Shown: piece after piece, positions 46,150 through 58,176 of the stretch | Layout of the letters: each line of letters opens with the position of its first letter | Numbering within the stretch: the stretch's first letter is position 1 | Assembly: GCA_963693085.1 (NCBI GenBank) | Contig: OY856409.1 | Location: forward strand, 658,546,591-658,610,590 | Direction: 5' to 3' | Length of the DNA: 64,000 nucleotides | Origin: Alisma plantago-aquatica | Taxonomy: Eukaryota > Streptophyta > Magnoliopsida > Alismatales > Alismataceae | Position numbers and translations under genes: made by a program | The notes under the pieces: model-generated | Seen by the model: only the letters and a program-made list of their open reading frames with translations | What the model was told of the DNA's origin: nothing | Databases searched by the model: none

Positions 46150-49100
46150 TATTGGGAAATATGGGCACATAGTAAGTCAGTGGAAACAAATTTTTTATCT
46201 CTCCATATTCTCATAACAACAAGATCACATCAACTACTATGAAATAGGAAGGATGGTTTAACGAGTTTATACCTAGTCCTGGAGCAAGTCTAGCGACAAT
46301 AACTCATTGTAGTGAAACTATCTTCTAGATTCTCTTGGATAGTGTTTGTTCAGCTCCTGGTCTTCACCACAGATGGAAGATTTGACAGCTTCTATGGTGA
46401 ATCTTACGGTTTTGCCACAGACAATGGACTAGATCAGATTTTGCAGTGACTCCTGTGATCCCACCACAGACTGCAGTTTGACATTACTCTCCTAGTAGCA
46501 GCCAAATGACTCTAGCCTTTAGAGTAGTCCACACAGACCGACCAAAACTCCTATCATCCTATCAGAACAAATAGGAAGGAGTTGTCCCTCCCATTGGTGT
46601 ACTAGTCACCAACTTACTCTCTCACAACAATGATCCTCAGTTGTTCTCTTTCGTCGCTATCCTTCCCTAGTCGAGTAGGATTTGCTTGGGCTATCTTGGT
46701 TACCACAACTAGAGAGGGGAAAAATGTTAGAGAAAGTGAGTATTAATTGTTTATGTTGTGTTCAGAGAAGCCCCCAATACCCTTCTATTTATAGGTGGGG
46801 TTAGGGAAATGATTCCATGTTTGTTCGATTTTGTGTGTGGGAGTGGAAGGGATCAGAAGATCTTGAATTTTTGCAACTTGTGACATATGCAAAAGTCATC
46901 TAGAAGCCCAAACGATCGTCTACCTATTTTCCTAATCGCATTTTGAATTTGATAAAATCATTTCTAATTAATGCAAACATTAATTCCTTGTTTCAATCAA
47001 TTGAACAATTGAAATGAGTAATATTTCTCATGAATTCGGGAAAGATTCTAAAACCTTCCATAGACCCAACTGAGATGATCAGTTCACCAAGTAAAATGAC
47101 CATCTCGCTCAGTCGAGCCGATCAATTCACCCAATGATTCGATCGGTTGGGACTAATTTGTGTAGAATTCCAACCAATCCAGTTCCAATCAGCCTGACTG
47201 ACCAAATGCTTATCTCAACCCTTGAGAAGATCATATGGCTCTCCAAATGACCGTCTCCCCCTATGAGATGATCATTTGAAAGTGCAATCAGTTGATCTTG
47301 TAACGACTCTACCCCTCGACAACCCCCAATTAAGGAAGGCCAAGAAGCTAGAGCGGTTATCCCCAAATAGGATCATACAGTTCTGGAAATAATAAAAAAT
47401 AATTAATAAATTCTCCCACGACTAAGATGAACGTAGGATAAATTTTTTTTCTAGTCTGACTTTCCCAATCTGGGGCCTGGTCTTTGGTCCTTGCCATGAC
47501 TTTTCATTTCTTTTCATACTTTGTCATACTCATCGTCACTTTCTAGATTGTAGGAAATAAAATTCATCTAGGCATTTAATTTCAAGAAATTGGTAAAACC
47601 TCATAAATCACCGTGAAACTAGAGTGATTAGCTATAAGCTTAACCACATACCTGATTTGGCAGTCTCAAAACCAAACAAGATAACTAATCCAATCAAGAA
47701 GTCCAATCAACCAAGCCAAGCAATAAATCAAGCAACTTGATCCTAAAAAGTATTTATAACACCTAGTTGTTATAATCACATCCAAACATCTTTTATTGAC
47801 TTGGGATTCCATTCTAGGGTTTCTAAGCCTTATTAGGGTTTCCTTAGGGTTTCTTGGTTATACTTCCAATTTAACCCCTTTTAGGTCAACAGACCCTAAA
47901 AGCACTTTTCCACTCATAAAAACCCTAATTACTCAAATTATCCAAATTAAGGGTCTTTATTCAAAAATTAGTTCAAGAGAATCATTTTCATGCCTTCTTG
48001 ATTGATTTCCAATTTAAATTCATTAAACCTCACAGTTATCAAAATTAGGGTTTGTAAGTCCATTAATGCACTTTTATAATTATGGAACCCTAATTAGGCA
48101 AATTTATGCACAAAAATCATCCAATTAATTCTAATCCATCCTTTTTATATTAAAAGGCTAAACTTTGCTCATAATAGTCAGAGAACATCATTAGATTCTT
48201 TAATCTTCAAAACTTTTGGTTTTAAATTAATTAAAACAATTAAAGGTAGCACCTTTACATACTTTCAAACTAGATGCATATTTTGATCCTAATCATATTT
48301 TTATACCATGTCAGAAAAACATGTGCCACTTACTCTTTTTCACGCAGATTGGCTCAGACAATCGGTGTCAGCCTCGTGGTGGTCTTCTCCACACAAATCA
48401 CGTGTCTCCCTCTACACGAGTTAAGATAAAAAAGATGCTCTTTAATGGCTTAATTTACTTGTGTGCAAAGTTTGGAACCAAAGCTCGAAAATAAAAGTGA
48501 CTTTTCTTCATATGCAAGTCATCCACTCTAAAGGCATATATTATGCAATTAAATTGATATTTTCTATTTTTTCTCTTCTATTTTATTTATTTTGATTTCT
48601 TTTCATATTAGAAGCCAAGTGGAACCAAAACTTAATCAATAGTGGTATTCCATACCACTTTCTAGAGAATTCTACATAATTCTCATGTATGCACACAATT
48701 ACCTCTTTATTTCTTTTTCCTTTTACTTATCATGGGATTTCTTTGATCTCTTTTTCCCTTTTATCAATATTGGATCTATTAAATCAGTATGAACCACGAA
48801 GTCATGCATCCAAGGGAAGTATTGCAAAAGAATTCATTCTTTGAAAACAAATCATACAATTTTCCATTCAAATATCTTTTATTTGAAATTTTTCATTTAA
48901 ATTCATACAAGCAAAATTGAGGTTATAACAGATCTGTTTCATGAATTGAATATATAAACACTTTAGTAATCAATTCAATCATCATCATTCAAGATTAAAC
49001 TCCTCTTCTAGATGAGTTCCCATTTGTGTAACCCTATAGGTCCCATATCACGTTGGCGGTGAATGTTCATGAATAACTTATGACATCACAAGCAGAGAGC

Positions 49101-50010
49101 GGTGCCTAGTTGCACATCAGTGCTACCCAAGTGAATGGAAAGTTGGAGAAAAACTTCAACCTACAATCTATATAAGGTGTTGTAGTTATTGTAAAATGCC
49201 TAAGTCTCTAATATCCAGAGTGAACTTGAGGCATGGAATCGTCATCCTCTCAATGTTCAACCCATGTTCCTTGAACCAAGAGCATACTATCTGAGATAAT
49301 GTGACCTCAATATCATATATTGATTCACATGTGCATGCCCATGCATTTTTTCAGTCTCTCTTATCAAGTGCCTAGGATATCATACTCCAGTAGGAGGCAC
49401 ATATTCCATCTCTCACTCACAGTCTATCTAAATGTGTCAAAGATACCTTATGGCAACCCATATTTTAAGATTTATGCTTGGTGATGTCAAAGTATACCTA
49501 ACGACATGTGACGAGTGCAATGATTTCATGTATAAGAATCACAATCACCATGTTCACTATGAGACATGACTATGACCACCAATGATGGTTTCCATGTGTC
49601 ATTTCTCAAGGTGGGTTTGTCTGATACACTATTCCCTAACACATATCTGTGTGCTTGGTTTGATACGCCATATCATGACAAATGAGATTCAGTCATCAAC
49701 CAGCCCACACTCTAGTTTTATATTCTAGTGGTTTCTATCTACCTTCCACAGTAACAACTGACTAGGGACATAACAATAATGTACATACTTTTAGCATTCA
49801 CATGATCTCATTCTCAAAGTCACGTACTTGAAGACATACATCATTGAGTATTGTCATTATTTAAACATTCATAATGTTTCCTCATTATCTCATAACTGAA
49901 CGAAACAGAATGAATTGGAAGCTTGCCTTTATGAGTATTAATCAAATCCTTTATGGTATATTCCATGGCAATCATCATATGATTGGCTCTATGGGCATAC
50001 CTTACCAACA
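46150..50010 (-). repeat. Copia 5' LTR, split by a solo LTR
   Basis: On the minus strand it starts TGTTGGTAAGG at 50010 and ends CCCAATA at 46150, where the terminal CA has become TA. Without the 1632-bp insertion and its 5-bp duplication it is about 2.2 kb. 48936-50010 matches the 3' LTR closely; 47160-47293 matches the continuation at 32450-32550. TAGAG follows at 50011 as the right flank. Confidence 0.85.
47299..48930 (+). mobile_element. Solo LTR with perfect 5-bp target duplication
   Basis: The 1632-bp segment begins TGTAACGACTC and ends GGTTATAACA, TG...CA ends with inverted complementarity, and is flanked by GATCT on both sides (47294-47298 and 48931-48935). The same place in the copia 3' LTR is uninterrupted, proving an insertion. 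The termini resemble those of Ty3/gypsy chromovirus-type LTRs. No internal coding region is present, so it is what remains after LTR-LTR recombination. Orientation is inferred from the terminal TGTAACGAC motif. Confidence 0.9.
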
Positions 50011-50985
50011 TAGAGGTTCCTGGGGGAAAAAATGTACATGTATAAATTTCATGAAAAATTTCTCCTAAATAATATCCTCACCACTTTAGAGAGGGATTAG
50101 TGATGATTTAGCTAGAATGACTCTCAGTCACTAGCATCGCTGAGTAGTCTAGAGAGTGTTGAATCACAACTAGAGTAGTATTCAACATGCACAAACACAG
50201 ACAATAAAGAGAGTAGGGGCGATGTAGCCAGAGTGAATCTCAGTTACAAACATTTTCAAGTAGTCCAGAGAGTGTTGGGTCACAAGTAGAGTATTACTCC
50301 TCATGCACAAGCACAGATGAGAGAGTGAGATAGAGAGAGTAGAGATGATGTATCCGAAATGAATCTTTTCTTGCACAAATCAACGACTAGAAAGTAACTT
50401 CAATATCCAAAGTAGAAACATTATAGAATTCTTCATTTCTTTGTTATTGATCTCCTATCCTCCGTCTCATATCTTCCTATATTTTACCCTCACACCAACC
50501 ACTAAAAGAATGAAGAGAGTTGTTAGGGTGGACAGTCATAAATCATAGTCGAGGAAACAAATATATAAGAAAATATGTGGACGAGGGTAGCTAATAAATT
50601 GAATCGATACAATTAATATCTAGCTTGGTATATATGAAGGGTAGTAGATAGGTAGAGGGATGTAAATCATATGTAGGTAATAAGGGGTGGACACTAAAAA
50701 TGGAAAAAATGTCATAAAGGAAGATAAATGTTGCTTGTAGAGATTAAGAAAATAGCAACAACATGTAGGCCCATGTAGATCTAATAGAAACAACTCCAAG
50801 ATAGATTGTTTTATTGTTGAAGGTGTAGATGCTTCAATAGATATACTCTTATAATATTTAGGGGTTGGACATCCATGCGGTCTGCCAAGAACTACCAAGG
50901 GCGACAGATGCCCACAAGGGGGATCTCCTCTTTAGCTCACTTTCTCATGTGTGGTCCGGAAGTAAAATTGACTGCTCTGATAGCA
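50011..50985. other. Unassigned stretch with a 125-bp tandem duplication
   Basis: At about 50100-50215 and 50216-50345 a unit recurs in tandem: GATGATTTAGCTAGAATGA versus GCGATGTAGCCAGAGTGAA, then CAGT.AC..., AGTAGTC.AGAGAGTGTT, TCACAA.TAGAGTA and CATGCACAA.CACAGA. A third, shorter start follows at about 50345. The rest holds no recognisable gene. Confidence 0.55.
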
Positions 50986-51154
50986 TGTTGTAAAGTAATA
51001 GAAGGCTATGTGATGTTTCATAACAGGAATACCCTCCTATATATAGGAGAAGGGAGAATCATACACACTTTATACTAAACCCTAATGGGCCAAGACACAT
51101 TTGGGTCCATATACAAATAGACTCAAATAGCTAAATTAACTAGACTCTCTAACA
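50986..51154 (-). repeat. Short copia LTR relic (5' LTR) with primer binding site
   Basis: TGTTGTAAAG at 50986 and CTCTAACA at 51154 bound a 169-bp segment. On the minus strand TGCTATCAGAGCAG (50972-50985) follows it directly, a primer binding site one base off the methionine-tRNA consensus. The core CCTCCTATATATAGGAGA and AAACCCTAATGGGCCAAGA are shared with the relics at 53443-53597 and 54030-54186. Confidence 0.65.
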
Positions 51155-53432
51155 AGAGTCTGTGATCTTCTTGGACAACCTTTCAAGCCCGAGCCTATGC
51201 TAGACTAATGAAAATGAGATCAAAGTTGATTGCTGCCTCAATACACCTTGTCTAATATATCAACAATACTATTCTAGAAGAGGCTAGAAATATCAGAGAT
51301 ATAAAAGGTGAAGGAAGCAAAAAGGACTTGGAGAGGAAAGTCAATGGTTGAGCGGAAATTGATATGGGGAGTACGGTACCAAGCCTCTCTAGGGAAAGGC
51401 CCTAATTGATCGTTGTAAACTAATCCAAGGAAAATCATGTGTCGATCACCAAACTCAACTTCACATCAGCTTCTCCCTCCTGAAACAATCTTGGAAGAAG
51501 AGGCATTTAGCGGAGAACATGGCACAGTGGATTGGGATTTTGCTAGAGTAGGTTGAGCAGAATAATTCAACATCAGCACAGAGGATGGAGTTGAGGAGGA
51601 ATAATAGCTCCCCAATAGGTGAGAAAGGGTAGAGCCATTCACGACATCTTGTAGCTTATGATCCCTTGAGTTGTGGCCAACTCTAGAAAGAAGACACCAA
51701 TTGTAAAAAGTCATATGTATGTGGGTGTCAAAGGGGCTATCAAGTTGTGATAGCTTCCATCCTTGATGGAGTATACCCTCACACATACACGAATTCAAGG
51801 CCAACAACAGGTAGAAGGAAGATAATCTACGAAGAACCTTCAAATCAACACTGGTGGAATATGTTGAACCATTAGATCTGAGAAATAAAAGAGGACCACC
51901 ACATGTTGACAATAAAATCAAGCACGCCACCAAAAAGGTGCCCATAGTAAGAATTGAGTTTGAGGTCCCATCATCATGCAAGGAATTTGACATCAAGAAA
52001 GTACAGTAGGATCACAGTTAACATTAGAGCACAAGGTGTTGAAAGGCATCATGGTTAAGGAGATTAATGACTAGAGGAGTTGACGTTTGTAAGAGAAATC
52101 ACCAGACTCAATGATGAGTGCCTTGGTTTTCAAATCCCTTGTAGACCACATGCAACCCGTCATCCATGATGGAGAAGGAATGGTTTGCATAGTACATGAC
52201 ATGAAAGATATGGTAACGAGGAAAATTGGGAAGGACATGTAGACAATAGATTGGGAAGAAGAAGGCACCAATCATCAATTAGAACTTCTCTTTTTCTTTC
52301 TTTCTTTACAATTAGGGTTGGATCTAATGCTCAGAAACCTATTAAGTGTTGATTCTCCAAAATAGGTGTCGTGTCCATACTAGATATGTATTATATATCG
52401 ATACTTTGTGTATACTCTAGATACATAGAAGATACTCTTTTAAGGGAACATATTGAATACTTTTGTAAGTTGTATCTATATTTTTTGCCTATCTGGTTAG
52501 TTGGATATGGCTTAGATACTTGCTAGACATAATCTAGATCAGTTAGCACACATGACACTAGCTTTATCTCAACCCTCTATGTTGATTGTTGAGTAGCAGC
52601 AAGTAGCAATACCATTGCAGTTGATCCCTAGAAGTCCATATGAGGTCAGACATCATTCCCCTCCTAAATGACATCTTCCTTCATAGCTTTATTGTTTCTA
52701 CCTCCTCCATTTTTTGGTGTTTCACTTTTCAAAATAATTTCACCCCTTAATCATCAATGTTTTATTGGTTCAGTATTGCAAACTAATTCATTCACATTTA
52801 CAAAGCACTTGTGGATGATTTCCATTGATGAGGTACACATTTTATGCACATTGATGTCCTTCACATTCTCTGTAAGGCTTCAATTTGGCATGATTTTCTA
52901 ACCTACCTCTTATTTTGGTGACTATCATTGTGATTTTTCTAGATTTGTATTTGATAATATCCATTTCATCTCCTTCAAAGATAAGCAATATGTTCTTAGC
53001 CTTGTCTTTTTTATCATTCTATTTTTCTAATTCTATCAATTTGTCTTACTGTCTTGTTTTTTACACTTGTATATAGATTCTGAAATACTTTTAGCAAATC
53101 ATTCTTGATATGGTGTCCACTTTCCATTCTAAATCTACAATAAATTATGGCTTTGAAATATATTTTCAATTTTATCTTAAATTCTTAACTAATTTGAGTG
53201 TTAATAAATTGTTGCAATATACCCATAAGCATAGCTTGACTTGTGATTAACCCTTTGGTTAATTTTCTTTATGTTTACTACAAATGAAATTAGATTATTT
53301 TAATAAAATATATTGTTTTTTAATTATGTTTATAAGTACACACGAAAACCTTATCATATCCTTGTCATGCCCATATCATGTATTCTCGAAATTTTCATAT
53401 CTCGTATTCATATTTGTGTTTGTGTTTCACAT
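51155..53432. other. Unassigned AT-rich stretch
   Basis: It lies between two short copia LTR relics and may include their worn internal region, but I can read no gag or pol motif. The longest open frame, on the minus strand at 51466-51996, has no recognisable domain. Confidence 0.35.
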
Positions 53433-53442
53433 TCTTATACCA

Positions 53443-53597
53443 TTGGAAAACAAGATCTAATAGTTGATTTTATTAGACAAAAACATTGCTCCTACTTATA
53501 GGAGAGGCAAACACTTACAACTTGGACTCAAACCCTAGTGGGTCAAGCATACTTGGGCTTACTTAAGTAAGAAACACAATAACTAATAACTCTAACA
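53443..53597 (-). repeat. Short copia LTR relic (second copy)
   Basis: About 155 bp ending CTCTAACA at 53597, with TGGTATAAG-like primer binding sequence on the minus strand at 53433-53441. It shares GCTCCTACTTATAGGAGAGG and AAACCCTAGTGGGTCAAGCA with the other two copies. Confidence 0.6.
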
Positions 53598-54029
53598 CAC
53601 ATGTTTTGTGAGTTCATGATTACTAGGTTACTTGCAATGTGAATGGTTTCCTCATTAGAATAGTTGAGAGTCATTGGAGTCTAATGTTAATTCTAAACTC
53701 TATAAGTATGGACTACAACCATTGTAGGTGACAACATGAATGGGTCATTACTTGTTATTCATCTTTGGTGTTAAATCAAGCAATAGGATAATGTTTTTTT
53801 ACTTCTCCAGGCAACTGGTTGAGTGTCAAACATTATACATAAGAGATCTATGGAAGACATGTTGAGCATCTCCTGCCAAATCTACATATGCATTCCTAGA
53901 GATAGTAATAGACTTCTACTTAGGTCAGTTGTAAAATAATCCTCTTCCTGGAGTACTTGAGGTATCACAAAATATGTTCAACACTACACCAGTGAGCTTG
54001 AAGAGAAGCATTAATATTGTAGATAATAA
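53598..54029. other. Unassigned stretch between LTR relics
   Basis: No gene or motif recognised. Confidence 0.35.
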
Positions 54030-54186
54030 AATTGAGATATAATGACACATTTCTTATTGATAGATGGCAAATTTCCCTCCTATCTATATAAGAGGAGGCA
54101 AGTATAAGGAAGAGAACCTATCCCTAATGGTCCAAGATATTTAGGATCGTATACCATAGTAAAATAAACAATAATTACTTTTACAT
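54030..54186 (-). repeat. Short copia LTR relic (third copy, 3' LTR)
   Basis: About 157 bp with CCTCCTATCTATATAAGAGGAGG and CCCTAATGGTCCAAGATA, ending TTTTACA at 54186. On the minus strand a polypurine-like TTTAAGGGGTAA lies directly before it (54187-54198), so this is a 3' LTR whose internal region was at higher coordinates. Confidence 0.6.
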
Positions 54187-55192
54187 TACCCCTTAAATCG
54201 AAGTATGGATGAAACACATATCTAGCTTGGATTTACAAGACTAAATTATATGATATGACATACAAAAAATAAAGATACCATTCCCTATACAAGATTTTCA
54301 ATCTCGTTTAAACATGAATCTCCAACTACTAAATATTTAATGATGCCCCTTTTGAAATTATGTTTAACAAGTTAAAAACACTTAAGCTTTAGATAATATC
54401 TTATGAATAGCATATGGAATGAAGAACATCAACATCAATCAGGAGTAGATGATAAGGATACCATGACTATGCCATCTTCACTGGAAAGGAATGTGTGATT
54501 GGGATAAGCACAATCAACACTTCCAACGATGGAGAAATAGAGGTATCTTCATCCATGGATATCATGAGGTGATGATGATTGTCAAACTCAATCCATTTGT
54601 GTGACTCTGGAAGGCTTGATGGGAATGAAAGAAAATGTCAAGGAAGCCCAAGTATATCATTAGAAGGTCTGTATTGAGAAATAGAGGATGCAACTTTGAT
54701 AAGACATGAATAAAATAGCTTGATGAAGATAAAATATGAACGAATCATTAACCTTATAGGTGTAGTATTTGTAGGCTTAATACTGATGAGATTTTAAATA
54801 GTAACCATCCATTTTATGAGATGTAGTAGTATTGTCACAACAGAGGCTAGAATAAGCGCAACAAGCTCTATCCCAATATCTGTTCAACGTTGCAACTAAG
54901 ATCCTCCAATATTTTTGAAAAGTGGTGTCATATCGTGGCACAAACACAAAAAAACACAATGTCATTGGAAAAGAGATACACAAATAATACATTAGAAGCA
55001 TGATTCTTAGCGGGAATGAAGTGCCACAAAGACATTGGAAGATGGATGTTTGTAATAATAAGAATCTCCATGTGATCAACATAGGCCGAACTAATACATA
55101 TAAACTCTTTCATACTCTTTATACTCATATGCTCTCTTCATGCATCATCTCCCTCCATCCTAATATCTCTCTCTCCTCTATATCCTCATCTA
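54187..55192. other. Unassigned stretch upstream of the third relic
   Basis: It should include internal sequence of the third copia relic but no gag or pol motif is readable. Several unrelated short open frames occur on both strands. Confidence 0.35.
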
Positions 55193-56042
55193 TAGACCTA
55201 TCAAACGGGTAGGTGGGGTTGAGTCTGGCTCGGGTCATTGTGAGTGCGGGTCAAAAAAGACCCACTTTAATGGGTCATATATATGTCCACCCATCCAACC
55301 TGATGGGTCATGGGTCGACACGCAGGTACCCATATAACATGTAGTAAAACTAAAAAATCTTGTTAAAAATAATATAAATATAAGTTTCTATATTATTTTC
55401 TTCATGTGTCTCTTTTTATGTGTAACACAAACAAAAACATTTAGTTTATTACATTTCACGTTAACTATAATAGAAAACTACATTTTGGTGTTATAAATTA
55501 GTATTAAAAACACTAAAAAATACTCAACTGTTGTGTTTAATGTCAAATATAAAACAAGAACAATTTTTCGTTCATGTAGATGTTGAACATATAGAAACAA
55601 GCTAGTGTAATTTAAAAATAAGAACAAATTAGGATGATGTTATCATTTCTATTGGTGTAAAGTAGAAAAGTTTGTTATTATTGCAGGTATACAAATATTT
55701 AAAAGACAAACATAAAGAAAAAATTCATAAATATATATACATGTAAGTTCAATTATGTTAATATATATGAGATGTAAGTACAAAACACACATTATTCAAA
55801 TGTTTATTAGGTATATAATTATCTCTAAAATTTTCACAAGCACTCATCTATAAAATATAATTTTTAATTAATATATTTTTTGTATGGGTCACCTTTGTGT
55901 CTACCCATAAGACCCCCCTAATAAACAAGTTGGGTCAGGTTTGACCCATAATGAAATGGGTGATAAAATTTCTACATAAACCCTTATTAAACAGGTCGAC
56001 CTATGGATGCACGTGAGTCAATGACTCATTTTGATAGGTCTA
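55193..56042. mobile_element. Second hAT-type non-autonomous element
   Basis: The left end TAGACCTATCAAACGGGT and the right end (complement of TAGACCTATCAAAATGAGT) match the ends of the element at 40429-41598. GGGTCA/TGACCC-rich subterminal sequence (for example GGGTCATGGGTCGAC) is present on both sides. The 8-bp flanks CTCATCTA and CATCTCTA agree only partly. No transposase is present in the 850 bp. Just outside the right end another TTGATAGGTCTA occurs at about 56063-56074. Confidence 0.75.
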
Positions 56043-56411
56043 CATCTCTACACACCATATTGATAGGTCTAACCCTCTATGCACCAAATATGAATAGATA
56101 TATTAAGTGGAGTGGAAAAGAGACAATACCCCCTGGATGTAGAAAGGAATGCACACATGAAGAGTGGTCGGGGAATGAAATTGTCAAAGGAGAAGAAAAA
56201 ATTAGCACGGTGTTCCCGTCCTTTTGGTATTTTATAAACTAGCATGAGGTGTCTTGCCCCCGCGGCCTAACCTAAACGCTCCGGTGATTAGGGTTCCGTG
56301 TGTGGGTGACTGCCTATCCCTCATGGATTTCCACTCTTACAGGTCCAAGCATTCTTTCATCTCTTACAGATCCAAGGGTAAGGGAGAGGTGCATTGGTAC
56401 CTTCCTCAAAT
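56043..56411. other. Short spacer, probable LINE 5' UTR
   Basis: It is less AT-rich than its surroundings, with CCTAACCTAAACGCTCCGGTGATTAGGG-type sequence just before a LINE ORF1 start at 56412. The open frames in it are short and unrecognised. Confidence 0.4.
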
Positions 56412-56756
56412 ATGGCAGAGGAACTTGCAAAGCATTGTGTGAGGATACAGTTGACAGAGGAGGAAGAAATACTGGTCGAGATCCAAGATCCATAGGTTGA
56501 AGATAACTCTAGACACCTAAGACTCACGTCGGTCGCCCGCTTACTCACTAAAAAAACATTCAATTTTTGGGCCATGAAGCGCACATTCACTTAAGAATGG
56601 GATCAGGACAACAAAGCCATCTTCAAGTAGTTAGAAGGTGACAAATTTTTGATCCAGTTCCTTCACTGGAAGGACAATTAGAAGGTAGTAGATGGAACCC
56701 CATGGAATTTTGAAAACAAACTCCTCCTTTTTAAGGAGAGAGAAGCAGAAGAATAG
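56412..56756 (+). pseudogene. LINE ORF1 N-terminus (DUF4283-like), cut off by an LTR
   Basis: The frame from ATG 56412 reads MAEELAKHCVRIQLTEEEEI, then TSVARLLTKKTFNFWAMKRT, KFLIQFLHWKD and TPWNFENKLLLFKEREAEE. This is the DUF4283-like pattern of plant LINE ORF1 proteins and related plant genes (..gk.lt.k..n..a.k..l...W.., ..FlfqF....d...v..g.PW.f....ll). Several stops interrupt it. It ends at the start of the Tekay-like LTR at 56760, so that LTR inserted into it. It could instead be a captured host gene fragment. Confidence 0.75.
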
Positions 56757-58176
56757 CCATGTAACATCCCTGACCTGGGTTATGTTTTAACCCTAGGTGT
56801 TTTGTTTAATAAAAGTTATTGTATGCTTGATCTTATCTTTTGAAAATTAATCAAGTCTCAAGAGGAACTTATATTGCAATTTTAGTCCTTTTTGAATATT
56901 GTTGAAATCAATGTTTTGCCTATTTTGGACTAAAGTGCAAATTACCCAAATTGAGGGGTTTATTTGCAAATTGTGCATGATAATATGTTCCTCATGTGTT
57001 GAAGCATCATGAGAGTAAATATTATGTAGAGGTATGGCTTGTGATAGCCTGAATACCAAGAAAGAGCTGATAAAGCAATGTTTGCGCATGAAAACCTAGT
57101 TTTGGTGTAATGTGCAATTTACCCAAAACCTAGGGTGTAATATGCAAATTAACACTTCAATAAGGTCCCTAATGTTTATTGGAATCATGTTGAGTAAATA
57201 AAATGAGAGGGGTGTCTCATTTGTAATTCCTTGAAGGAGAGAGAAATTTGATATTAAAATAATCAAGATTTAAGCATAATGGAAACATTAGTTCAAATTA
57301 ATGCAAAAATAAATAAAATAATTGAAGGGACTTCAACAAAAATTAAAATGGTTGGATTCATATGTGTGTGGACGTCCTTGAGCTTTTCAAGGACCAAGAA
57401 ATATCCCAAGGAGGTGAAAACTCCACTCACCTTATTATAAGAAAAAGAATTTCCACTCAAAAATGGATATTACTATTATAAGGGTTAAGGTGCTTAATTT
57501 CTTTTCCCTTAATTCATGGATAATAGAAGGGAGCTCGGTGGGGATAGAGTTGACTTTGCATTCAATAAACCAAAGGGGAAGTGGTGGCAATAATTTTGGA
57601 ATGAAAATATTTTTATAAAAACATTTTTTCTCTCATTGATTTTCTTATAAAAGAACCCTTTACCACTCAACCAAGGACTTTTTCGGATTCCTTTCTTCTT
57701 CTTGCTTGCAAAATTGACCAAGGGAGCTAGGAGCAGCAGGAATGACGCCCCCAACCTGTTGGTAAGTCATTGACCTTCGTTCTTCTTGATTTTATGGTGG
57801 AAATCATAAAACAATGCATAATTCCTTCATTTCTTCACTCCATCTTCAAACCTAGCCGATCCTTTCACACTAAAAGCTTGAGAACGGACCTTGGAAGGTT
57901 GCTAGAGCTTCATCCACCATTGGAGTCGTGGATTTTGAAGCTTTGACGCTTAATTGAAGGCGGGTTATATAACTTGAACCCTTAATCTTTGTCATTGAAA
58001 TCGATTTCTCAATTCAATTGATTTAATTGTTATTCTTGCAATAGCCTTGTTTGATTGATGGAGTTGCCATGGAAATGAAAGTAGTTTTCATGAGTCTAAA
58101 TGTTGAAGATGATAACATGTTCATAAGCACACACCTCAACTAAGAACAATGGCAAATGGTCTTGGACCTTTGGTCC

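Larger units (their letters stand above)
32446..50010 (-). mobile_element. Ty1/copia element opened by LINE, hAT and solo-LTR insertions
   Basis: Sequence at 32446-33641 recurs at 46150-47298 plus 48931-50010 as an LTR in the same, minus, orientation. Between them on the minus strand lie gag (44734-43933), integrase and reverse transcriptase remnants (about 43900-41610) and RNase H (34183-33660), in Ty1/copia order. LINE B and a hAT element separate reverse transcriptase from RNase H, and a solo LTR splits the 5' LTR. The 3' LTR lacks its distal end, which is replaced by the LINE stub to its left, so the target duplication is lost. Without the insertions the element would be roughly 9 kb. Confidence 0.85.

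Noticed and set aside
51466..51996. 176-codon minus-strand ORF with a hydrophobic stretch near its start
   Set aside because: No recognisable domain, ordinary length for chance in this composition, and no supporting neighbour; left as unassigned.
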